This document shows, piece by piece, positions 51,837-60,519 of a stretch of 64,000 nucleotides of DNA; the stretch's first letter is position 1; the number at the start of each line of letters is the position of its first letter. The position numbers and the translations under genes are program-made. Under the pieces are notes generated by a model. The model searched no databases, was not told the DNA's origin, and was given only the letters and a program-made list of their open reading frames with translations. The DNA lies in contig NZ_JBLWIS010000006.1 in assembly GCF_048381675.1 (NCBI RefSeq), positions 1-64,000 of the forward strand, read 5' to 3'. The DNA is from Advenella sp048381675 (GTDB taxonomy: Bacteria > Pseudomonadota > Gammaproteobacteria > Burkholderiales > Burkholderiaceae_B).

Positions 51837-52620
51837 TTTCAATATTGAACAATTGCGTGATATCTCTTTGGCTAATAATGGCAGGCCTTCTGTTTGCCAA
51901 AGGTTTTTTGCGTTTTTTCTTTAATAACGGCCCTACAAGGTGCATGCCGCGTGCCCGTTTTTCAGCTGAAAGCAAATAGACGCCACCGGCGACGGGCCAC
52001 CAGCGATCTCCTGCCTTATTCATGAAATCCCAGCGTTTAAGCCACTTTTCTGATTGGCAGGCAGGAGTATAACAGCCGAAATGACCCCGGTCGATGTCGA
52101 GGGATAATAATTTGAACCAGTCTTTCAGGCGACGTACCGACACCATGTTGCGGTGATGAATCGGCATCCAGGGATTAAGGAACGGCATGCGATTGCGAAG
52201 GCCCCACAAGCTGTTGGGATTAAAACCGGTAATGACGACCCGGCCTTCGTAAACCAGCACCCGTTCTACTTCCCGTAAAATTTGGTGGGGATCCTGTGAA
52301 CATTCCAGAATATGGGGCAGGATAACCAGGTCCAGGCTGCAATTGGGGAAGGGGAGTTGATCAAGGCGGCCATGAATGATTTTGGGCTGATTGGCCAATG
52401 TTACATTTTTTTCTGATTCATCCGTTAAAATCAATTTCGACCTGATCCGGTTATTGCGCAGAAAATCCCATGCAGGCAAGCCTATTTGCAAGGCATTGAA
52501 ACCAAACGCGTTGGCAACGATTTGGTCAAACTTTTCCATTTCCCATCTAATGACAGTTTGACCGGGATCAGAGTTCAGCCATTGCGTAAGGTTTAAAATC
52601 TGCGAATTGGTTTGTGCCAC
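51829..52620 (-). CDS. SAM-dependent methyltransferase upstream of rnhA
   Basis: Protein of 263 residues. The usual glycine-rich motif I is weak. RLDQLPFPNCSLDLVILPHILECSQDPHQILREVERVL (motifs II-III, about 106-143) and GRVVITGFNPNSLWGLR identify a Methyltransf_11 fold. GTG at 52620 with GAGG upstream is chosen. The longer frame runs antisense through gloB and is not credible. The arrangement rnhA / methyltransferase / divergent gloB is common in Burkholderiales. Substrate unknown. Confidence 0.82.
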   Translation of the reverse strand: MAQTNSQILNLTQWLNSDPGQTVIRWEMEKFDQIVANAFGFNALQIGLPAWDFLRNNRIRSKLILTDESEKNVTLANQPKIIHGRLDQLPFPNCSLDLVILPHILECSQDPHQILREVERVLVYEGRVVITGFNPNSLWGLRNRMPFLNPWMPIHHRNMVSVRRLKDWFKLLSLDIDRGHFGCYTPACQSEKWLKRWDFMNKAGDRWWPVAGGVYLLSAEKRARGMHLVGPLLKKKRKKPLANRRPAIISQRDITQLFNIENG

Positions 52621-52671
52621 GCCTGCCTCGGGGTAAGTGTAAATATTTCTTGAAACATTTAAGTATTGGAT

Positions 52672-53454
52672 ATGACCAGTAAAATTCTGCCCATCAGTGC
52701 CTTTAACGATAATTATATCTGGATAATTGTACAGGGTAACAATGCCGTGGTTATTGATCCCGGCCAGAGCGAACCGGTGCTTAAGGTGCTTCAGGCGAAA
52801 AACCTGAATTTGCAAGCCATTTTGGTCACCCATCATCATGCTGATCATGTAGGGGGGATTGCAGGTTTGCGTGAGCATACCCATGCAAAAGTCTATGGGC
52901 CGGCCACCGAAATCATTCCTTTCTGCGATATACCGCTACAAGAAGGTGATACCGTCGCCATAGACGGTTTTTCCTGGTTCCTTTCCGTACTTGAGGTTCC
53001 CGGTCATACTTTGGGACATATTGCCTATTTCGGTTACCTTAACCCGGATGAGCCCGTGCTGTTCTGTGGAGATACCCTGTTTGCGACCGGTTGCGGCAGA
53101 ATATTTGAAGGCACTTCTACGCAAATGAACCAAAGCATTGATAAATTTAGAAAGTTGCCTCAAAATACGCTGATATTTTGTGCTCATGAGTATACCTTGG
53201 GTAATATTGAATGGGCCTTGGCAGTAGAAGGGGATAATCCTGATTTGCAGCAATGGTCACAAGAAGCGCGCTTAATCAGGGGTCAGCAAAAGCCTACCGT
53301 TCCCACCACGGTGGGGCATGAACTCAAGACCAATCCGTTCATGCGGGTTGATCAAGCATCAGTTATTAATGCAGCACAGGCAAAAGCCGGGCGCAGTTTG
53401 AGCGCCCCTGATGAGGTGTTTGCCGTGTTGCGTGATTGGAAGAATTCATTCTAA
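52672..53454 (+). CDS. gloB: Hydroxyacylglutathione hydrolase (glyoxalase II)
   Basis: Hydrolyses S-lactoylglutathione in methylglyoxal removal. The product is 260 residues, metallo-beta-lactamase fold. The metal motif THHHADHVGG (about 53-62) is intact, with GHTLGHIAYF, FCGDTLFATGCGRIFEG and CAHEYTLGN giving the other ligands. The C-terminal glutathione-binding part (about 165-260) ends in VLRDWKNSF. ATG at 52672 is preferred to the in-frame TTG at 52666. It ends 8 bases before mltD. Confidence 0.95.
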   Translation: MTSKILPISAFNDNYIWIIVQGNNAVVIDPGQSEPVLKVLQAKNLNLQAILVTHHHADHVGGIAGLREHTHAKVYGPATEIIPFCDIPLQEGDTVAIDGFSWFLSVLEVPGHTLGHIAYFGYLNPDEPVLFCGDTLFATGCGRIFEGTSTQMNQSIDKFRKLPQNTLIFCAHEYTLGNIEWALAVEGDNPDLQQWSQEARLIRGQQKPTVPTTVGHELKTNPFMRVDQASVINAAQAKAGRSLSAPDEVFAVLRDWKNSF

Positions 53455-53462
53455 GGAAATTC

Positions 53463-55136
53463 ATGAAATTAGTTAAGCTTGCCGTTTTAGCTTCAGTTGT
53501 GGTTTTGACCGGGTGTGCGTCCTCCGGCAATTCTTCCAAAAATTATTCATCATCATACGGACAACAAAAAGATGTCTGGGAGCGAATCCGTAAAGGATTC
53601 AAGATGCCAGACCTGCAAGATGAGAGGGTTGATTACTGGACCAATTACTATGCTGCCCGTCCTGCTTCCGTGCAAATAATGGCGCAGCGTTCAAGCAAGT
53701 ATATTCATTACATTACCCAGGAACTGGAACGGCGCAACATGCCATCCGAGTTGGCTTTGTTGCCGTTTGTTGAGAGTGCCTATAATGCAAAAGCGGTGTC
53801 CAGCGCAAAAGCGGCGGGGTTGTGGCAATTCATCCCAAGCACCGGTACGCATTACGACCTGACACAAGACTGGTGGAAAGACGAAAGACGGGATCCCGTT
53901 GAGTCCACGCATGCCGCCCTGAACTACCTGTCTTACTTGCACGGTTTTCAGGACAACGACTGGCATTTGGCATTGGCCTCTTACAATTGGGGAGAGGGTG
54001 CGGTTAAACGGGCGCGTGAACGTAATGCCGGTTCAGGCTTGGGCACCGACTACCTGTCATTAAGAATGCCCAAGGAAACCCGCGATTATGTACCAAAGTT
54101 ACAAGCCATTGAAAATATCATAAGGAATCCGGCTCGCTACGGTATCAAGTTGCCTGATGTGCCAGACCAGCCTTATTTTGAAAAAATCCGTCCTAACCGG
54201 GATATTGATATAGATGTTGCCGCACGGCTGGCTGAAATTTCCCTTGAGGAGTTTCGTGCGCTGAACCCATCGTTCCAACGCAATGTATTACTCGGGGAAC
54301 ACAACCCGCAAATTCTGTTGCCTAAAAATAAAGTGGCTGTTTTCAAGCGGAATCTTGACAATTACAAAGGAGCACTTTCTGCATGGGATGGTTATACGCC
54401 GGCTCCAGGCGAGTCTCTGGCCAGTATCGCAGACAAACATGGTATTTCTCTGGACAAGCTGAAGTCGCTAAATGGTTATGGTGCAAAACAGTCGGTTGCG
54501 CTGTCATCCAGAACCATGATCGTGCCACGCAACTCGGGTAACTCACCGGCTGCGCCATCTGTGATTACGCCAAACGATATCATGGCACCTGCCATTAACA
54601 CGGCTGCGCCCGCTATGCTGGCCAGCAACGATAATGTAGCAAGCGCTTCTGGCATGTCTCCAACCGTGCCAGCCCAAGTTACTGCACCGGCTCCTTCGCT
54701 TGTGCGTAATAACAGGCCTGCGCTGGCAGCTGCATCAGCCGTCAGCACTGATCCTCTGGCTGATATTATTTATTCAAGAAGTGACCGTCCTGTATTGGCT
54801 GCCGGGGTGCGTGCGGTGCCGGTGGCTGCTTCAAAATCAGCGGTTCCTGCGGCAATTGCACGTCCTGCGGTATATAAGCGTCCAGCGGTTGTCGCCGCAG
54901 CCAAGACCACTGGCAAGCCGGCCGTGCGCACGGCCTCTTTAACCAAGCCAGCCCCTAAGGCCGTTGCAAAGAAAAAGGTATCTGTTCACAAAGTGGCCAA
55001 GGGAGATACACTTTACTCTTTGGCAAAACGTTATAATACGTCCGTTCAAGATTTGAAAGCGTTGAATAATATGAGTGGCACAGCACTGAAGCCAGGGGCG
55101 TCGCTACGTATTCCCGGTGCAGGAAGCCGTGGCTAG
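53463..55136 (+). CDS. mltD: Membrane-bound lytic murein transglycosylase D
   Basis: Outer-membrane lipoprotein of 557 residues that cuts peptidoglycan. The lipobox LTGC gives lipidation at about C18. The SLT domain (about 80-240) has the catalytic glutamate in LPFVESAYNAKAVSSAKAAG, then LWQFIPSTG and LASYNWGEGAVKRA. Two LysM units follow: PAPGESLASIADKHGISLDKL (about 315-360) and KVAKGDTLYSLAKRYNTS at the C-terminus (about 510-555). A long Ala/Pro-rich linker (about 365-505) separates them. ATG at 53463 has AAGGA upstream. Confidence 0.94.
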   Translation: MKLVKLAVLASVVVLTGCASSGNSSKNYSSSYGQQKDVWERIRKGFKMPDLQDERVDYWTNYYAARPASVQIMAQRSSKYIHYITQELERRNMPSELALLPFVESAYNAKAVSSAKAAGLWQFIPSTGTHYDLTQDWWKDERRDPVESTHAALNYLSYLHGFQDNDWHLALASYNWGEGAVKRARERNAGSGLGTDYLSLRMPKETRDYVPKLQAIENIIRNPARYGIKLPDVPDQPYFEKIRPNRDIDIDVAARLAEISLEEFRALNPSFQRNVLLGEHNPQILLPKNKVAVFKRNLDNYKGALSAWDGYTPAPGESLASIADKHGISLDKLKSLNGYGAKQSVALSSRTMIVPRNSGNSPAAPSVITPNDIMAPAINTAAPAMLASNDNVASASGMSPTVPAQVTAPAPSLVRNNRPALAAASAVSTDPLADIIYSRSDRPVLAAGVRAVPVAASKSAVPAAIARPAVYKRPAVVAAAKTTGKPAVRTASLTKPAPKAVAKKKVSVHKVAKGDTLYSLAKRYNTSVQDLKALNNMSGTALKPGASLRIPGAGSRG

Positions 55137-55166
55137 GCCGAGCTGAACCGGTAAATTTTCAAGATG

Positions 55167-55203
55167 AAAATTGCGTAAAACTTTTGGGTTACGCAATTTT
55201 TTT
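55167..55203 (+). terminator. Intrinsic terminator of mltD
   Basis: Twelve-base perfect arms aaaattgcgtaa (55167-55178) and ttacgcaatttt (55189-55200) with a 10-base loop run into further Ts. Confidence 0.85.
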
Positions 55204-55239
55204 ATAATAATTCCGTTTTGCAAAATAGGATAAGAAACA

Positions 55240-56022
55240 ATGGGTTTTCTTGCAAATAAAAGGGTCCTGGTCACAGGCGTCATTTCCAATCGTTCCATTG
55301 CTTATGGCATTGCGCGTGCCTGTCATCAGCAAGGTGCCGAATTGGCATTCACTTATGTCGGAGACCGTTTCAAAGACCGTGTCACAGAGTTTGCCGCCGA
55401 TTTTGGCAGCAATATCGTAATTCCTTGCGATGTTGCTTCAGATGAAAGCATTGATAGCGCGTTTGCCGAACTGGCAACGCATTGGGATGGCCTGGACGGG
55501 CTTGTGCACTCAATCGGATTTGCACCCAGGGAAGCGATTGCCGGCAATTTTCTGGAAGGCATGACCCGTGAAAACTTCCGTATTGCCCATGATATTTCAG
55601 CCTACAGTTTTCCGGCCATGGCAAAGGCTGCGTTGCCATTGCTGCAGGCACGGCAGGGTTCAGTGCTTACCATGACCTACCTTGGCGCAGAGAAATCCAT
55701 CCCGAATTACAATACCATGGGATTGGCCAAAGCCTCTCTGGAAGCCAGTGTCCGTTATCTGGCCAGCGCGCTGGGCGAACAGGGTATCCGTTCCAATGCG
55801 ATTTCTGCCGGTCCCATCAAGACTTTGGCTGCCAGTGGCATTAAAGACTTTTCGGTTATCCTGAATTTCGTTGAAAAACATGCACCGTTGCGTCGCAACG
55901 TTACCATTGAAGATGTCGGCAACACGGCAGCCTTCCTGTTGTCTGAATTGGCAGCAGGCATAACTGGCCAGGTAGTTCATGTTGATGCCGGTTTCTCGGC
56001 CGTTGTTCCAGGCATGGCCTAA
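55240..56022 (+). CDS. fabI: Enoyl-[acyl-carrier-protein] reductase (NADH) FabI
   Basis: Last step of fatty-acid elongation. Protein of 260 residues, SDR fold. GVISNRSIAYGIA (about 13-25) is the FabI cofactor loop. The catalytic Y-x6-K is in YNTMGLAKASLE, with a preceding tyrosine in MTYLGAEKSIP. ISAGPIKTLAASGIKDF is the substrate-binding region. It is the target of triclosan-type inhibitors in other bacteria. It is 25 bases ahead of dnaQ. Confidence 0.96.
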   Translation: MGFLANKRVLVTGVISNRSIAYGIARACHQQGAELAFTYVGDRFKDRVTEFAADFGSNIVIPCDVASDESIDSAFAELATHWDGLDGLVHSIGFAPREAIAGNFLEGMTRENFRIAHDISAYSFPAMAKAALPLLQARQGSVLTMTYLGAEKSIPNYNTMGLAKASLEASVRYLASALGEQGIRSNAISAGPIKTLAASGIKDFSVILNFVEKHAPLRRNVTIEDVGNTAAFLLSELAAGITGQVVHVDAGFSAVVPGMA

Positions 56023-56047
56023 ATGTTTTTCTGGGGTTGTCAATAAA

Positions 56048-56752
56048 ATGCGTCAGATTATTCTTGATACCGAAACCACTGGTCTGGATCCTGACCAGGG
56101 GGATCGCGTTGTTGAACTTGGTTGCGTAGAAGTCATCAACCGGGAATTAACCGGGAATAATCTGCACCTTTATTTCAACCCCGACCGTGACAGTTCGCCC
56201 GAGGCATTGGCGGTTCATGGCTTGACAACCGAATTCCTGTCACAGCACAGCCGTTTCAAAGATGAAGCACAGCGAATTGCCGCTTATCTGGAAGGCGCGG
56301 AAATCATCATTCACAATGCCGCTTTTGATACCAAATTCCTGAATGCCGAGTTTGCCAGGGTAGGCATGCCCAGCGTCAATAGCATCGCGGGCCAGATTAC
56401 CGATACCCTTGCCATGGCACGGGAACGATTTCCTGGCAAGCGCAATAACCTTGATGTCCTGTGCGAGCGATTTGATATTTCCAACAAGCACCGTATCCTG
56501 CACGGCGCCTTGCTGGACGCAGAGTTGTTGGCTGAAGTCTGGCTGGCCATGACACGAGGCCAGTTTGGCTTGCTTATTGAAGAGGCAGGCGAACAGGGTA
56601 CCCAAAAAAAATCCTTAGGTACACAGGTACTGGATCATCTGGTGCTGCCGGTTATCAGGCCCTCTGGTCCGGAGTTGCAGGCGCATCAGGAATATCTCGA
56701 TGCGCTGGACAAAGCATCCGGAAAAACCTGTTTATGGCGTGAGTTGGCCTAA
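56048..56752 (+). CDS. dnaQ: DNA polymerase III epsilon subunit (proofreading exonuclease)
   Basis: DEDDh 3'-5' exonuclease of 234 residues. Exo I is ILDTETTGLDP (about 5-15), Exo II HNAAFDTKFLNAEF (about 93-106), Exo III HGALLDAELLAEVW (about 156-169) with the catalytic histidine. The C-terminal tail (about 185-234) carries the polymerase-binding part. ATG at 56048 fits; the frame continues upstream into fabI but without family similarity. It overlaps the convergent acetyltransferase gene by 4 bases. Confidence 0.95.
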   Translation: MRQIILDTETTGLDPDQGDRVVELGCVEVINRELTGNNLHLYFNPDRDSSPEALAVHGLTTEFLSQHSRFKDEAQRIAAYLEGAEIIIHNAAFDTKFLNAEFARVGMPSVNSIAGQITDTLAMARERFPGKRNNLDVLCERFDISNKHRILHGALLDAELLAEVWLAMTRGQFGLLIEEAGEQGTQKKSLGTQVLDHLVLPVIRPSGPELQAHQEYLDALDKASGKTCLWRELA

Positions 56753-57291
56753 TCCTGTTCTTTGGGAACCGTACGGCTGCCTTCGCCTATTTCCCGTTGC
56801 ATCAGGACCGTATCAATCCATCTATTATGTTTGAAGCCCGTATTGGGCTGAATGCCTGTCAGGGTAAAGCCGTGACGCTTGTGCAGATTGATGGAAGCCA
56901 GGTTTTCGGTTCCGCCAATGACGGCAATCATCTGGCGCCATGGTCCCCGTTCACACGCTTTGATCAAGGCTTTCAGCAACTGGCTGCCAATTCCTTTTTG
57001 TGCCATGTCATGGCGCAGGTAAATGCTGTTTTCCACCGTGAACCGATAGGCAATGCGTGGACGGTAGGCTGAAACATAACAATAGCCAACCACCTCATTG
57101 TTGTAGACGGCAACCAGATAAGGGAAGCCGGCAGCGGTGATTTTTTCATAACGTTGGTGCATTTCTGCCATGTCAGGGACCTTTTCTTCAAAGGTGGCCA
57201 TGCCATAAAGCACGTGGTGTGCATAGATGGACTGAATAGCGGTTATATCACCAGCCTGTGCGGGGCGGATGTGGCAGGTATTGGCTTGCAT
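56749..57291 (-). CDS. GNAT N-acetyltransferase, phosphinothricin acetyltransferase-like
   Basis: Protein of 180 residues with the acetyl-CoA motif QKGIGSQLLKALIKA (about 97-111). IRPAQAGDITAIQSIYAHHVLYGMATFEE at the N-terminus and NSIYLRHDM are typical of the Pat/MddA/ArsN group. Related enzymes acetylate phosphinothricin, methionine sulfone or similar amino acids; the exact substrate is not evident. Convergent with dnaQ. Confidence 0.88.
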   Translation of the reverse strand: MQANTCHIRPAQAGDITAIQSIYAHHVLYGMATFEEKVPDMAEMHQRYEKITAAGFPYLVAVYNNEVVGYCYVSAYRPRIAYRFTVENSIYLRHDMAQKGIGSQLLKALIKACERGPWRQMIAVIGGTENLASINLHKRHGFTLTGIQPNTGFKHNRWIDTVLMQREIGEGSRTVPKEQD

Positions 57292-57420
57292 GATTGATCT
57301 GGGTGTAAATTGAAAAATAATTGTTTACAATCAAATAAACTAGCATAAAATCACATAACCGAAAAGGATAAAGAGTACGATGTCTTTGTGTCCTTTAAAC
57401 AGTTCATTCTAGAGGAATCC

Positions 57421-57765
57421 ATGTCTACACCGATTACACCCTTAAGTGATACCGTCGCAGTTGCACCTCAGTTAAGCCCCGGAGACATGCAGGCTGTCAA
57501 GGCTGCCGGTTTCAACAGTGTCATTATCAATCGTCCAGATTTGGAAGGTGGTGATTCACAGCCTCTTTCAGCCGAAATCATCAAGGCTGGGCAAGAGGCT
57601 GGCCTCACAGTGGTGTACCAGCCAGTAGTCAGTGGTGCCATGACCCAGGAAAATGTAAACCAGTTTCATGAATACCTGGAATCCTTGCCAACCCCCATTC
57701 TTGCTTTTTGCCGTACAGGAACCCGTTGTACACATTTGTACAATGCTGCCAAACAAATATCCTAG
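57421..57765 (+). CDS. DUF442 / beta-lactamase-hydrolase-like phosphatase-fold protein
   Basis: Protein of 114 residues. Start MSTPITPLSDTVAVAPQLSPGDM. The active-site loop CRTGTRC (97-103) has the Cx5R-like form of the TIGR01244 sulfurtransferase/phosphatase family. The same domain is fused to Blh and persulfide dioxygenase proteins in sulfide metabolism. ATG at 57421 has AGAGG upstream. It is 18 bases before the universal stress gene, so the two are likely one operon. Confidence 0.85.
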   Translation: MSTPITPLSDTVAVAPQLSPGDMQAVKAAGFNSVIINRPDLEGGDSQPLSAEIIKAGQEAGLTVVYQPVVSGAMTQENVNQFHEYLESLPTPILAFCRTGTRCTHLYNAAKQIS

Positions 57766-57783
57766 TCCAAAGGAGCTCACTCT

Positions 57784-58245
57784 ATGTATAAAAAAATATT
57801 GCTGCCTATCGATGGTTCAGAAATTTCTGCACAAGCTGCAAATTCCGGTATTTCTTTTGCCCGGCAAATTGGCGCCGAGATCGTCACAATCAATGTAACC
57901 CAACCGTTTTCAACACTTATCGGTTTTGATGGCATGGCTGCTTCATATGCCATTTCTGACGGTGATTACGAAGAGGCGGCTAAAAAAGAGGCCGAGCAAT
58001 ACCTGAAGCCTGTTCTTGAGCGGGCCGAAACGGCAGGTGTCAAGGCTACTTCCATCGTTACCTCCAATTACAGCGTGGCCGACGGTATCGTGGAAGCTGC
58101 CAAAGAGCATCAATGTGACCTGATTTATATTGCCAGCCATGGCCGCAGTGGCCTGTCACGTCTGTTGTTGGGTAGCGTCACTGTCAAGGTCTTGTCTTTG
58201 GCCCACACCTCGGTGCTGGTATATCGTGTCAAGGAAAGCACCTGA
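57784..58245 (+). CDS. Universal stress protein, UspA family
   Basis: Protein of 153 residues, one Usp domain. LLPIDGSEISAQAANSGISFA (about 5-25) begins the fold, and ASHGRSGLSRLLLGSVTVKVL (about 120-140) is the ATP-binding loop type. AAAGGAG precedes the ATG. It follows the DUF442 gene and ends before a terminator. Confidence 0.9.
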   Translation: MYKKILLPIDGSEISAQAANSGISFARQIGAEIVTINVTQPFSTLIGFDGMAASYAISDGDYEEAAKKEAEQYLKPVLERAETAGVKATSIVTSNYSVADGIVEAAKEHQCDLIYIASHGRSGLSRLLLGSVTVKVLSLAHTSVLVYRVKEST

Positions 58246-58286
58246 TCTTCAGTCCGTTTTTAGATAAGCATTAACGGTTCAATCAG

Positions 58287-58321
58287 CCGCCTTTTTCCGC
58301 CAAAGGAACAAGGCGGTTTTT
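58287..58321 (+). terminator. Intrinsic terminator after the Usp gene
   Basis: Arms ccgcctt (58287-58293) and aaggcgg (58310-58316) are followed by TTTTT. It lies about 40 bases after the stop codon. Confidence 0.75.
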
Positions 58322-58401
58322 GTTATCCAGAACATTTATTTTTTTTAAGGGCGTGTAATGATACACTTTCCTTTTATACAGGCTTATTTCAAGGAGAAAT
58401 C

Positions 58402-58908
58402 ATGACAATTAAAATTGGCGATAAAGTTCCAGACGGTACATTGACAGAGTTTATTGAAACCGCTTCCGAGGGATGTTCCCTGGGGCCAAATGCATTCAAG
58501 GTATCTGAGCTGGTCAAGGGCAAGAAAATTGCCCTGTTTGCGGTACCTGGTGCCTTTACGCCTACATGTTCTGCCCAACATCTGCCCGGTTATATAGAAC
58601 TGGAAAGCCAGCTTAAAGCCAAGGGGATTGATGAAATCTGGTGTGTGGCGGTTAATGACGCATTTGTAATGGGGGCCTGGGGCCGCGAACAGAATGTACA
58701 AGGTAAAGTGCGCATGCTTGCCGATGGTTCGGCAACCTGGACTAAAGCCATGGGCCTTGATCTTGATCTGGCTGCCAGGGGTTTGGGTGTGCGTTCACGC
58801 CGTTACTCTGCTGTTTTGGATGATGGTGTCGTTACCCTGCTGAATCTTGAAGAGGGTGGTGCCTATGAAGTGAGTGATGCAAAGACACTACTGGCACAGT
58901 TAGGCTGA
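58402..58908 (+). CDS. Peroxiredoxin, Prx5 type
   Basis: Reduces peroxides. Protein of 168 residues with the peroxidatic C56 in PGAFTPTCSAQHLPGY. Other cysteines are C25 and C81; which, if any, is resolving is unclear. There is no fused glutaredoxin domain. AAGGAG lies upstream. Monocistronic between two terminator-like regions. Confidence 0.92.
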   Translation: MTIKIGDKVPDGTLTEFIETASEGCSLGPNAFKVSELVKGKKIALFAVPGAFTPTCSAQHLPGYIELESQLKAKGIDEIWCVAVNDAFVMGAWGREQNVQGKVRMLADGSATWTKAMGLDLDLAARGLGVRSRRYSAVLDDGVVTLLNLEEGGAYEVSDAKTLLAQLG

Positions 58909-58986
58909 TTTTTTTGTTGTTTGCAAGGCCCCCGCAATGGCAGGGGCCATTTCCTGTTATGAATTGTGGGTTGCAGGTGTCCGGGT

Positions 58987-60465
58987 ATGATTGCATTGTT
59001 TTTGTCCTTTTTGTCGCTTTATACCGCAATTCTTTTCCTGTCGCTGGGAACAGGTTTATTCAATACTTATATAGCGCTGTCCCTTACAAAAAATAATGTC
59101 AGCGAAGTCTGGGTGGGCCTTCTGATGGCAGCCTATTATGCAGGGCTTGTTCTGGGGGCGCGTACCGGGCACAAGCTGATTGTCTATGTAGGGCATATCC
59201 GGGCTTATGCGATTGCGGCGGCCATCGTGACGATCATGGTTTTAATGCAAACCATCGTGTCCGATATTACCTTATGGCTGGTTTTCCGGGTTATTGTGGG
59301 CATGGCCATGGTAACGCAGTACATGATTCTTGAAAGCTGGCTGAACGATCAGTCTGATTCGACGACTCGTGGCAGTATCTTTTCCTTTTACATGATTATG
59401 TCCAGCCTGGGTCTGGTGTTTGGCCAGGCATCAATTTCCATTTTTCCGTCATTGGACCATACGCCTCTTATTGTCGTGGCTATTGCAACGGCCCTTTGCC
59501 TGATACCGGTCGCCATGACCCGACGGGTTCACCCGGTGATCCATTCGCAGGCCCCCATCAAGCTGCAGGTATTTTTCAGACTGGTTCCCATGTCTTTGTT
59601 TATTCTTTTCATGGCAGGCTGTATTACCGGCACATTTTATAGTCTGGCGCCGGTATATGGCATTAAGTTGGGTTTGGATACCAACCAGATTGCCATCTAC
59701 CTGTCTGTTTGCGTGATCGCCGGCGTGTTGTTCCAGTGGCCAATGGGTTGGCTGTCCGATCGTGTTGATCGGGTCAAGCTGATTGGCATTAATGTTTTTC
59801 TGCTAACCCTGGTAACGATTCCCATGTATGGATATTGGGAGATTCCATTTTCACTGTTGATGGTATTGGTGGCGATTGTGGGGGTTTTGCAATTTACCAT
59901 CTATCCATTGGCGACTGCGTTTGCCAACGACCATGTGGAACCTTCTTTGCGTGTTGGCTTAAGTGGCGTCTTGCTCATGATTTACGGAGTGGGTGCAGGG
60001 CTGGGGCCTGTCGTGGCAGGAAAATTGATGGACGTAGGGGGTGCAGGGATGTTCTATATCTTTACATCAGCCTGTGCATTGGTATTGACCTTGTTCATTA
60101 GCCGCCAAAAAGTGTCTGGTAAATACCGTGTCCAGCAAGCGCCTTTTGTGCCCATGCCGGTTGATATCCAGCCTTCACCTGCAGTTCTGGAACTTGACCC
60201 GCGTGTTGATCGCAGTATCGATATCTCTGCAGATGAAGCGAAAATGGAGAAAGTGATCGAGCAGCTTAAAGCGGATGAAGAGCAGGAGCGCTTGGAGCGG
60301 GAACAGTTAGCGCGGGAACAGTTAGAGCAGGAACGACAGGAATCAAATGAGATAGAAGCAAGAGCAGAGGCAGATGAAGGACGGCAAGCCAATAAACGGG
60401 ATGCCGGGTTTGAGACGGATTCGGCCGTTGCTGATGCAGATCTAATGGCTGACGGAAAGCGGTGA
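58987..60465 (+). CDS. MFS transporter with charged C-terminal tail (YcaD-like)
   Basis: Inner-membrane transporter of 492 residues with about twelve hydrophobic segments up to residue 385. LLMAAYYAGLVLGARTGHKLI (about 41-61) replaces the usual loop 2-3 motif, as in YcaD-type members. The last 90 or so residues are hydrophilic with a Glu/Arg/Gln-rich likely coiled coil (about 415-460, EQERLEREQLAREQLEQ), longer than typical. ATG at 58987 begins the first membrane helix; 58966 adds a cysteine-rich stretch. Substrate unknown. Confidence 0.85.
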   Translation: MIALFLSFLSLYTAILFLSLGTGLFNTYIALSLTKNNVSEVWVGLLMAAYYAGLVLGARTGHKLIVYVGHIRAYAIAAAIVTIMVLMQTIVSDITLWLVFRVIVGMAMVTQYMILESWLNDQSDSTTRGSIFSFYMIMSSLGLVFGQASISIFPSLDHTPLIVVAIATALCLIPVAMTRRVHPVIHSQAPIKLQVFFRLVPMSLFILFMAGCITGTFYSLAPVYGIKLGLDTNQIAIYLSVCVIAGVLFQWPMGWLSDRVDRVKLIGINVFLLTLVTIPMYGYWEIPFSLLMVLVAIVGVLQFTIYPLATAFANDHVEPSLRVGLSGVLLMIYGVGAGLGPVVAGKLMDVGGAGMFYIFTSACALVLTLFISRQKVSGKYRVQQAPFVPMPVDIQPSPAVLELDPRVDRSIDISADEAKMEKVIEQLKADEEQERLEREQLAREQLEQERQESNEIEARAEADEGRQANKRDAGFETDSAVADADLMADGKR

Positions 60466-60485
60466 TCGGCCGAACCCTGGCAAAA

Positions 60486-60509
60486 TGCCCCCTGTTTTTC
60501 TAGGGGGCA
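60486..60509. terminator. Hairpin between MFS and EamA genes
   Basis: Eight-base arms tgccccct (60486-60493) and agggggca (60502-60509) with an 8-base loop lie between convergent genes. There is no distinct T-run. Confidence 0.45.
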
Positions 60510-60519
60510 GCAGGCGTCA

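Noticed and set aside
52621..52884. N-terminal extension of the methyltransferase frame
   Set aside because: It is antisense to the start of gloB. A GTG start with a ribosome-binding site at 52620 gives the family length.
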